NCBI GenBank assembly: GCA_001784555.1
Contig: MFRM01000026.1
Coordinates: 1-52,921, forward strand
DNA length: 52,921 nt
DNA from: Candidatus Melainabacteria bacterium RIFCSPHIGHO2_02_FULL_34_12
GTDB lineage: Bacteria > Cyanobacteriota > Vampirovibrionia > 2-02-FULL-35-15
Reading direction: 5' to 3'
Below are positions 44,242 to 51,329 of the stretch, one piece after another (positions within the stretch are counted from its first letter, which is position 1; each line of letters opens with the position of its first letter). The translations under genes were made by a program, and so were the position numbers. The notes below the pieces were generated by a model. It was not told the origin of the DNA and did no database searches. It was given only the letters and a program-made list of their open reading frames with translations.

Positions 44242-46649
44242 TTTTCTGTACTCATGTATATTTCTTTTCCTTGCATGTAATTTAATAATATTCTTATTTG
44301 ATCCAGATAGGTGTTTATATACATAACTCTCTGTTCTCTGTCCAGATATTTTTCAAGACTCAGCCAGTCTTTGACTTTAAGTTGAAGTTGTATAAGTTTT
44401 TTCTCAATTTCATTTATTTTATCCGGTGTAAAGTTTCTAAAATCATTTTTTAAATCCTGCGTCAATAGGTAAACATCTTTTTGAGTCTGGCTGTCAGCAA
44501 GAACTGAAAACTTTTTAGTTACTGTAAGTTTTTCTATTACTTCTGCAAATTCCTCCATAAGCTTCTGACAGGAAAAAAGCGGTCTTTGATAAGGAATGTT
44601 TATTGTTTTTTCTCTAAAAGGCCCTTGCCTAAGGAACTCTTCTTTCATGGTATCAAGATGCTCAGAAGCAAATAAAGCTACACCTAAAACACCTGAGTTT
44701 CTGGCAGTAGTAATTCGCCCTGCAAGTTCACCTACACTTAAAACACGAATATTAAAGCCAGGAATAATTATTGCCTGATCATTTAACATCTGCCTGGTGC
44801 GTAAAAGCTTAGTTCTGACTTCCTTGTCTGTAAATGAATAATAAAACGGATAAACTACATCTACCCACCTGTTTAAAAGCCAGGTCTCCCAATCCTGCTG
44901 AATAATCTGTAACCTGAGCGAACGATCGATTGCAAAAACAGCTCCTGAGATTTTTAAATCTGGCTTGATTTCTTTTAAATACTTACTGGTGTCACGCACA
45001 AAATCATTTACAAGTTTTATTTTCCATTCTTTCCAGATTCTGTTTATTTGTCCCTCTATAGCAGGAAACATTCCGGTTTCTTCCTTAAATGCCATTCGCG
45101 TTACAAAATCAAAACCTGCCTGAGAGTCATTTTTCTGGAAAGGAAATCGAATATAATCAAACTGAAAGCCGTCTACATCATAATTTTTTACTATCTCAGC
45201 AAATAATTTTCTTAAAAACATACATGCTTTTTTGTTTGCAGGACTTACCCAGGTTTCAGGCTGTACATCAATTCTTAATTTCCCATCCTGCAATGCCAGA
45301 GCCCACGCTCTTCCTTTTCCGGAAATAATGGGACCAGGATAACCTACTGGCTGATTTATAAGAAGATTGTGACGGGAATTTCCAACAGCAAAAGTCCATA
45401 CCCATGCATGCAGTTCAATTCCATTTAAGTGAGCTTCTTCAATGGCAACTTTTAAAGGATCCCATCCTCTTATAAGAGGATTTTGCAGCAAAAGCATGGA
45501 GGGGTAAATAGGATATCCTGCATTTATTGTTTCAAAAAAAATAATATTGAATCCGGCTCTTGCAAGTTTTTTTATGTAGTTCCTAAGTTCAATTGGTGTT
45601 TTTAGACTTACTATGGTTCCACGATCCAGCCATATCGCACGAATTTCAATTTTTCTTGCCGGCATGCCGACCGAATAAGCAATTGCAAACTCACTTTTTG
45701 CCTGATTTGCACTTTGTCTTGCAATTTTATAATTTCCAAATAAATAATTTGAATTGAATTCACTTAAATAATGCACTCCATTATCAAAGTGTTTTTTTAG
45801 CTGGGATTTTGCTACAGGAAAATCCAGCTGATCTGTAACCTTTATAACTGAAAGAGCTTCTTGCTTTAATGAGTTTATTTCTTTTAAAGTTTTTTTATAT
45901 TCATCTTTTTTAATTACTTTTGCAAGCCTGAATGAAATATCATTCCAATAAAAATCCAGGGTTTTTAGTAACGTTTCTATATCTCTTACTTTATCAATGT
46001 CCTGCCCCCAACTGTACCCAAAAAACAAAACATTTTCACTACCTCCAATTGCAATTTCATTACTTTCTTTCCATCTTGCTACAACCTTCCCAAAAGGAAC
46101 AGTCAAATCAAATCTGGAATAAAAGTTTCCTACCGGAAGCTCAAAAATAATGTTGTTTACTTTATGCTTAATGTTCAGGTTTAATTGTGCAACAATATTT
46201 TCACTAGCAATAATTCCATTCTGAGATAAGAAATATTTTAAACGGTCTGAAAGAGGTCCAACCCCTGAAGAAATAATTAATTTCCCGCCTGAGCTAACAA
46301 AATCAGTTAGTAATTTTTCTTCTTCGGGGCTGATATCCAGTGCCAGAGGAAAGAAAATCACATTAACGCTAAGATCTGAAACTCTGGTATCTGTTGAGAT
46401 GTTACATAAAAACTGATAGTCAAGATATGCTTCTTCAAAAGTCTCCACAAAAGACTTCCATGCCTCAGAAAATCCAACAATATCATTTTTTTCATATGAA
46501 TCCACATTTTGATAACTGTATAAAACTCCAATCTTTTCAGCAGCAAAAGCTCTTAATAAAGTAAAATTGAAAAGTAACAGGAAGAAAGTAAGCAGAATGA
46601 ATACTTTGCTCTTAAAAAAAACCCGGCAATATCTCTTAAAAAAGTTCAA
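44238..46649 (-). CDS. GHL10-type glycoside-hydrolase-like exported protein
   Basis: An 803-aa protein. The N-terminal signal peptide (KVFILLTFFLLLFNFTLL, then RAFAAEKIG) is followed by a domain of about 230 residues resembling a class I glutamine-amidotransferase-like or DUF4350-like fold (FSSGGKLIISSGVG in SGGKLI form). A helical linker comes next, then a GHL10/DUF187 TIM barrel (about 340-650) with AIWLDRGT, HAWVWTFAVGN and the signature DGFQFDYIRFPF. A helical C-terminus follows. It probably acts in the periplasm on cell-wall or exopolysaccharide. The start is TTG at 46649 with GAGG 8 bases upstream. It overlaps the ATL gene by four bases at the 3' end and the divergent PNP gene at the 5' end. 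Confidence 0.85.
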   Translation of the reverse strand: MNFFKRYCRVFFKSKVFILLTFFLLLFNFTLLRAFAAEKIGVLYSYQNVDSYEKNDIVGFSEAWKSFVETFEEAYLDYQFLCNISTDTRVSDLSVNVIFFPLALDISPEEEKLLTDFVSSGGKLIISSGVGPLSDRLKYFLSQNGIIASENIVAQLNLNIKHKVNNIIFELPVGNFYSRFDLTVPFGKVVARWKESNEIAIGGSENVLFFGYSWGQDIDKVRDIETLLKTLDFYWNDISFRLAKVIKKDEYKKTLKEINSLKQEALSVIKVTDQLDFPVAKSQLKKHFDNGVHYLSEFNSNYLFGNYKIARQSANQAKSEFAIAYSVGMPARKIEIRAIWLDRGTIVSLKTPIELRNYIKKLARAGFNIIFFETINAGYPIYPSMLLLQNPLIRGWDPLKVAIEEAHLNGIELHAWVWTFAVGNSRHNLLINQPVGYPGPIISGKGRAWALALQDGKLRIDVQPETWVSPANKKACMFLRKLFAEIVKNYDVDGFQFDYIRFPFQKNDSQAGFDFVTRMAFKEETGMFPAIEGQINRIWKEWKIKLVNDFVRDTSKYLKEIKPDLKISGAVFAIDRSLRLQIIQQDWETWLLNRWVDVVYPFYYSFTDKEVRTKLLRTRQMLNDQAIIIPGFNIRVLSVGELAGRITTARNSGVLGVALFASEHLDTMKEEFLRQGPFREKTINIPYQRPLFSCQKLMEEFAEVIEKLTVTKKFSVLADSQTQKDVYLLTQDLKNDFRNFTPDKINEIEKKLIQLQLKVKDWLSLEKYLDREQRVMYINTYLDQIRILLNYMQGKEIYMSTEN

Positions 46650-47382
46650 TGTAATTCCTCAAATTGCCATTATAACCGGATCCGGGATTAAGTTATTTGA
46701 AAACTGTAAATTATTATTTTCAATAAAGTATAATAACCTTCCATTCTTACATAGCAAAAATCGTACCGGCGGTTCGCCGGTTCGCCGATACGCTATAAAG
46801 GGTCATGAGGGCTTACTAAAGCTCTTTAAAGTTAAAAATAAAAATGTACTTGTTTTTTCAGGCAGAAAACATTTATATCAGGGGCTTGATATTACAGATG
46901 TAAGTGCAAATATAAAACTTGCTAATGAAATTGGAGTTAAAAAAATAATAATTACAAATGCTGCAGGAGGAATAAGCAAAAAATTTAAAACAGGAGATTT
47001 AATGCTTATTGATTCATATATTGATTTAATGCAATCGACTGAAAGGGGAATTTTAAGCGGAATTACCTTGCCACCAGCAAAAATAAAAACTAATTTAACT
47101 TCTAAGTTACGTATTAAAAAAGGTACTTATGCCGGTGTTTTAGGTCCCTCATATGAAACTTATTCTGAAATTAAGTTATTACAATTACTTAAAGCTGATG
47201 CTGTCGGAATGTCAACCATTCCTGAAATAATTTGTGCAAAGAGTTTAGGGATGGATTATGCAGCTATTTCAGTAATCAGTAATTCCTGGAGCAAAAAACA
47301 CAAACCATCACATAAAGAAGTCCTTCATAATGTAAATAAGGCAAATAAAAAATTAAATGATTTAATTTTAAGATTAATTTAG
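46597..47382 (+). CDS. Purine nucleoside phosphorylase (class I) with repeat insertion
   Basis: A 261-aa trimeric-type PNP: cleaves purine nucleosides to base plus ribose 1-phosphate. Motifs are IAIITGSG (about 23-30), GHEG (69-72), SGRKHLYQG (88-96), TNAAGGISKKFKTGD and GPSYETYSEIK...ADAVGMSTIPE. The base-binding Asn is in SVISNSWS. Between LHSK and KGHEG lie about 13 residues (NRTGGSPVRRYAI) that family members lack, encoded by a GC-rich palindromic repeat placed just before the conserved GH motif. I chose ATG 46597; an ATG at 46567 is possible. The gene overlaps the divergent GHL10 gene by 53 bases at the 5' ends. Confidence 0.85.
   Translation: MNTLLLKKTRQYLLKKFNVIPQIAIITGSGIKLFENCKLLFSIKYNNLPFLHSKNRTGGSPVRRYAIKGHEGLLKLFKVKNKNVLVFSGRKHLYQGLDITDVSANIKLANEIGVKKIIITNAAGGISKKFKTGDLMLIDSYIDLMQSTERGILSGITLPPAKIKTNLTSKLRIKKGTYAGVLGPSYETYSEIKLLQLLKADAVGMSTIPEIICAKSLGMDYAAISVISNSWSKKHKPSHKEVLHNVNKANKKLNDLILRLI
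46761..46796. repeat. GC-rich palindromic repeat inserted in frame in the PNP gene
   Basis: ACCGGCG (46765-46771) and CGCCGGT (46775-46781) form a perfect stem with a 3-base loop; GGTTCGCCGATACGC follows. The reverse complement matches the repeat in the ATL gene at 22 of 25 bases, so the two copies lie in opposite orientation within two plus-strand genes. Confidence 0.8.
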
Positions 47383-47394
47383 TAAAATAAAACT

Positions 47395-48639
47395 ATGGAT
47401 CAGTTAACTATAAAAGATATTTCAAAAAAAGAATTTGAAAATAAAAAAGTATTGGTTAGGGTTGATTTTAATGTCCCCCTTGAGAAAAAAGACAATCAAA
47501 TAATAATTACGAATGATCTGCGGATTAAAGCATCATTACCTACGATTAAATATCTAATTGAAGCAAATGCAATTGTTATTCTGGTTTCACATTTAGGCAG
47601 ACCAAAAGGTTTTGACTCTGATTTAAAGATGGATCCTGTAGCAAAAAGACTATCAGAGCTGCTGAGTAAAAATGTAATTAAATTAAATGATTCTATAGGA
47701 CCAGAAGTTCACAATGCTATTGAAAAACTAAAACCACAGGATGTCTGTCTTCTTGAAAATATAAGGTTTTACAAAGAAGAAGAAAAGAATGATCCTGATT
47801 TCGCCAGAAATCTTGCAAAGCCTTTTAAAATTTATATAAATGATGCGTTCGGTACCAGTCATCGTGCCCATGCCAGTACTGCTGGCGTAAGTGCTTATTT
47901 AAGCCCTTGTCTTAGTGGTTTGCTTCTGCAAAAAGAAGTAGATACATTAAATAAAATACTTACCAGTCCAGTAAGACCTTTCACCACTGTGCTTGGTGGA
48001 AGTAAGATATCATCTAAAATCGAAGTCCTAAAACAATTAATCCCAAAGGTTGACACTATTTTAATTGGCGGGGCAATGGCATTTACATTTATAAAAGCTA
48101 AAGGAGGAGAAATAGGCGAATCACTTTATGAAGAAAAATTTATTTCTCTTATAAAAGAGCTAGATGATTTAAAAGAAGAACATGCTGTAGCACTAATTCT
48201 GCCTGAAGACATGGTATGTGCTAAGAAAGAAGATTTAGAAAGCAAAAAAGCAAACAAAGAACTGCATATATATCCTATTAATAAAATCCCCAAGGGATTT
48301 ACAGGGCTTGATATAGGACCAAAATCAGTTGAAACATTTACTAAACTTATAAGCCAGTCTAAAACTATTTTCTGGAACGGACCCATGGGAATGTTTGAAG
48401 ACAGTCAATTCATGCCAGGTACAAAAGCAATTGCTGAAGCATTGGTTCAAGCCACAAAAAACAAATCAATTACAGTAGTCGGTGGAGGAGATTCAGTATC
48501 TGCAATAGAAGAACTGAAAATACCATTTGAATCTTTTACACATGTAAGTACTGGCGGCGGCGCTTCTATAGAGTTTATTGAAGGAAAAACTTTGCCAGGA
48601 ATTTCGTGTCTGGATAAAAAAGTTTCAGTTAAAAATTAA
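47395..48639 (+). CDS. pgk: Phosphoglycerate kinase
   Basis: A 414-aa PGK, glycolysis/gluconeogenesis: 1,3-bisphosphoglycerate plus ADP to 3-phosphoglycerate plus ATP. Motifs are VLVRVDFNVPLEKK (substrate Asp/Asn), SHLGRPKG, LENIRFYKEEEKNDPDFA, INDAFGTSHRAHASTAG, LGGSKISSKIEVLK and the hinge/ATP-site GGGDSVSAIEE plus STGGGASIEFIEGK. Length is normal. It lies 12 bases after the PNP gene on the same strand, with no clear ribosome binding site. It converges with the dockerin-like gene, overlapping its stop by four bases. Confidence 0.97.
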   Translation: MDQLTIKDISKKEFENKKVLVRVDFNVPLEKKDNQIIITNDLRIKASLPTIKYLIEANAIVILVSHLGRPKGFDSDLKMDPVAKRLSELLSKNVIKLNDSIGPEVHNAIEKLKPQDVCLLENIRFYKEEEKNDPDFARNLAKPFKIYINDAFGTSHRAHASTAGVSAYLSPCLSGLLLQKEVDTLNKILTSPVRPFTTVLGGSKISSKIEVLKQLIPKVDTILIGGAMAFTFIKAKGGEIGESLYEEKFISLIKELDDLKEEHAVALILPEDMVCAKKEDLESKKANKELHIYPINKIPKGFTGLDIGPKSVETFTKLISQSKTIFWNGPMGMFEDSQFMPGTKAIAEALVQATKNKSITVVGGGDSVSAIEELKIPFESFTHVSTGGGASIEFIEGKTLPGISCLDKKVSVKN

Positions 48640-49145
48640 ATCATCCCGTTTACAATAGCCAGCATTGCTTTTGCTGAGTCTAGTTCAGCTTTAACAGTTT
48701 CAATGTTTGAATTATCTACTCCAAGAACTACACTTCCTGAATTCTCATTCCCAATTAGTGATAAATAAAGAGCATCTAATTCTCGAACTCTGTCTTCAAT
48801 TTCATGTCTGTTAATAAAAGAAAAAAGAACCTGATAATCTTTTTCATCCACTACCCCATCCTCATTTACATCATAATATTCTTTTTCTTCTTCACTCAGT
48901 TTTTTATTTCCGTCTAAATAGTCTTTTAAAATTTCTAAATCTTCCTTATCAATTTTTCCGTCATTATTCAGGTCACCATGCCTTCTACCATGAGTATTTT
49001 CAACTTCAATATGAGCTTTCAGTATGTCATCAGGATAATTAGTTTCTATATCATCAATTTTTTTCTTAATGCTATCAGGAACATTCTCTTGTATTTTTTT
49101 AACAAGATCCGAATCACCAGCAATTATTGAAGTAGTGTTAAACAT
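48636..49145 (-). CDS. Dockerin/EF-hand protein with C-terminal helical motif
   Basis: A 169-aa protein with two calcium-binding loops of dockerin/EF-hand type: DLNNDGKIDKED (58-69) and DVNEDGVVDEKD (92-103). They are flanked by an N-terminal helical region (DLVKKIQENVPDSIKKKI) and a C-terminal helical hairpin (RVRELDALYLSLIGN, GVDNSNIETVKAELDSAKA) that recurs in the next protein upstream. There is no signal peptide, unusual for a dockerin. Its ATG overlaps the end of the upstream gene by 8 bases and AGGA precedes it, so translation is coupled. It may bind a cohesin-like or calcium-dependent partner; no cohesin is visible here. Confidence 0.8.
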   Translation of the reverse strand: MFNTTSIIAGDSDLVKKIQENVPDSIKKKIDDIETNYPDDILKAHIEVENTHGRRHGDLNNDGKIDKEDLEILKDYLDGNKKLSEEEKEYYDVNEDGVVDEKDYQVLFSFINRHEIEDRVRELDALYLSLIGNENSGSVVLGVDNSNIETVKAELDSAKAMLAIVNGMI

Positions 49146-50082
49146 AAGACTGTCCTACATAAATTACCTCAGAAAGATCACTCATGAGTCCAGTTTGAAT
49201 ACCATTCAGTATTTTCAAAGTATTTATCTGAGCAACAACAAACTTAATGTTTGCCTGAATACCAGGTATTTTGCCTATGGAAGAGTTACTAGAAGATTCG
49301 GATTGATTTTTATATTGCCCTTGTGCTTTGTAACTTTCATTTGAAAGTTCTCTTTGAAGAGCTTCTTCCATAGAAACTAATTCATCCATAGTTTTTGAAG
49401 GCATAATAATACTGAGTAGAGATCTTAGCTCAGAAATTCTTATTTTTGATGCTGCGATTTGTGAAAGCTCCTCAGGACTTAATCCTCCAGGATTATAATT
49501 TGGGTCTTCTTGTATTTGTACTTGATTATCAGTTCCATCTTCAGATTCATCAGCCTGTTCGTCCTGCAATGTTTGTAATTGAATTGTAGCTATTTGGTGC
49601 CAGAATTGTTCTGAAGCTGTTAATTCTTCTTTATATTTTAAAGCCATTGCTAATTCTTTAGTAACTGAATCAAGGTTTAAATTGTCCACGCCTGAAATGA
49701 CATACGTCGGTGCTGGTCCATTACCCAGTAAATAATTTTGCAGTGCCTGAAGATCTGCAATTCTTTGCTCAGTCATTTGCTTAATTCTTAGAACTTCATT
49801 TAATCTGGCTACAGAATCATTATCAGCAACTTCACCTGAAGAAGCTCTTAATGCAAGTTCACTTGCCCTGGCTTTATCAAGTTCTAGTTTTACTCCTTCA
49901 TAAAAAGTATTACTTACTTGCGGGATTTCTTTTCCTAAATACTGCCTGACAATTAATGCTGAATACAATGCTTCTAATTCCATTACTCTGTGTTCTGCAA
50001 CATCAACACTATTAGCTGAATTTATAGCAATTCTGTCAGAGTCAGTTAAAAGATGAATAGGAATTATAGAGTAAATAAACAT
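49138..50082 (-). CDS. Helical-repeat protein of unknown function (314 aa)
   Basis: Mostly alpha-helical protein with at least two clear copies of a helical-hairpin motif: residues about 27-80 (HRVMELEALYSALIV to VKLELDKARA) and about 108-160 (QRIADLQALQNYLLGN, then GVDNLNLDSVTKELAMALK). A third weaker copy is near 210 (IRISELRSLLSIIM). A low-complexity acidic linker (QADESEDGTDNQVQIQEDP) sits between. The same motif ends the dockerin protein, including GVDN and K-x-ELD/ELA. No signal peptide is obvious; the N-terminus has FIYSIIPIHLL. I chose ATG 50082 (GAGG upstream) over TTG 50094. Function unknown; probably a structural or assembly protein of the cluster. Confidence 0.8.
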   Translation of the reverse strand: MFIYSIIPIHLLTDSDRIAINSANSVDVAEHRVMELEALYSALIVRQYLGKEIPQVSNTFYEGVKLELDKARASELALRASSGEVADNDSVARLNEVLRIKQMTEQRIADLQALQNYLLGNGPAPTYVISGVDNLNLDSVTKELAMALKYKEELTASEQFWHQIATIQLQTLQDEQADESEDGTDNQVQIQEDPNYNPGGLSPEELSQIAASKIRISELRSLLSIIMPSKTMDELVSMEEALQRELSNESYKAQGQYKNQSESSSNSSIGKIPGIQANIKFVVAQINTLKILNGIQTGLMSDLSEVIYVGQSYV

Positions 50083-50233
50083 TAGAGTCCTCAAATTAAA
50101 AACTTGATTTGCATAAGACTGTATATCTGAACATGGATATTAAGCATTTAATCGATTAAGAATTAGTAAAAAATTTATAGTGTTTATTATTAATTTCGTT
50201 TAATTTGTGATTTAATCACATAGATCAGCCGTC

Positions 50234-51226
50234 TTATGCAGCTTGAGAATTGTAACTATTTTTGGGATTGGATATTGATACCATCCTGTTTCCTGCAGAA
50301 GCCATTGCAGCATTTAGGTCAGAAAGGCTTACTGTTATGGGTCCTTGCTCAGCGGGATCTAATATTACTGCTGTTCCAGATTCTAGATCAACAGATTCAA
50401 GTACTACTGCATGACCACCGTTTTGATAACCAGGTTTATATTTAGCTGGGTCAACTGCCAAAATTACATCTTTACCGCCATTTAACTGGTTTATTGCATC
50501 GTCCAAGTTGCCATTCATTGACTGTGCATCAAGTCCTCTCTTTCTTGCTGCTCTTGCTAAATCTTCAGGAAGAGCGCCTTCATTTTCATCTGTTATTCCT
50601 GCATCTGCTCTAATCTGCTCAATATCACTATCTGCACTCATAGCATTTCCATCTTTACCATTTTTTCTGTAAATCATTTCAAGGCATGCAAAACCACAGT
50701 TACTGTTATTAAAACCACCATCTTCATTCATATTAGAAAAGCCAGGAACTTGGCTGACAAACCAGTTAACAGCCTTACCAGCAGCCTCGCCAAGTGATTT
50801 TAAACCGTTTCCTATTCCTTCAGTAAGTGAACTGAAGCCATTACTTACATTATCAAAAAATGATTTAAAGCCATTTTCAGCAGCATTAAAAAAATCACCA
50901 AATGAACTATTAGCACCGCTTAATTCACCACTGTTATTATTAGAGCTGCTTTTTGTTGCTCTTTCTAATTCCCCTTGAATTTCATAAATTCTGCTTAAAT
51001 AATTTGATTCCCTGGAAACTTTAGTTGAACTGTAATTTGAAGATTTGCTTGAACTGCTGCTGCTGTTTGAATCAGTGCTTCTAATATCTGAAAGTAATTC
51101 ATATAGATTTGTCAGTTCATTCTGTAGTTTTTTTACGTTAACAGGCGGCGGCGTATTCTGACTGGCAGAAGAACGGCCGGAAGCGTTGTTTGTGTTTTTG
51201 TTCGGATTGACGTAAGAGTTTGACAT
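50234..51226 (-). CDS. C39-like cysteine-protease-fold protein with amphipathic repeats
   Basis: A 330-aa protein in three parts. Residues 1-95 are Ser/Asn-rich with two helical stretches (KKLQNELTNLYELLSDIRS; LSRIYEIQGELERA) related in pattern to the helical motif of the next two downstream proteins. Residues about 117-160 are four tandem amphipathic 11-residue repeats with xNG spacing (for example ENGFKSFFDNV). Residues 170-325 form a peptidase C39-like papain domain: NCGFACLEMI (C177), GGHAVVLESVD (H272), VILDPAE (D290). No ABC transporter or peptide precursor is near, so export-peptidase function is unlikely. It has no signal peptide; GGAAG precedes the ATG. Confidence 0.82.
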   Translation of the reverse strand: MSNSYVNPNKNTNNASGRSSASQNTPPPVNVKKLQNELTNLYELLSDIRSTDSNSSSSSSKSSNYSSTKVSRESNYLSRIYEIQGELERATKSSSNNNSGELSGANSSFGDFFNAAENGFKSFFDNVSNGFSSLTEGIGNGLKSLGEAAGKAVNWFVSQVPGFSNMNEDGGFNNSNCGFACLEMIYRKNGKDGNAMSADSDIEQIRADAGITDENEGALPEDLARAARKRGLDAQSMNGNLDDAINQLNGGKDVILAVDPAKYKPGYQNGGHAVVLESVDLESGTAVILDPAEQGPITVSLSDLNAAMASAGNRMVSISNPKNSYNSQAA

Positions 51227-51329
51227 GATTGTCTTCCAATCAGGCTTAAGTTAAACAAATACACTTTAAGAAGTGTTTAAAACTATGGGGTAAGCTCTCA
51301 AAGTCTTTTACAGATTATTAATCTAAGTT

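Noticed and set aside
48636-49145. Cellulosome component because of the dockerin loops
   Set aside because: There is no signal peptide, cohesin, scaffoldin or cellulase nearby; the calcium loops alone do not support a cellulosome.
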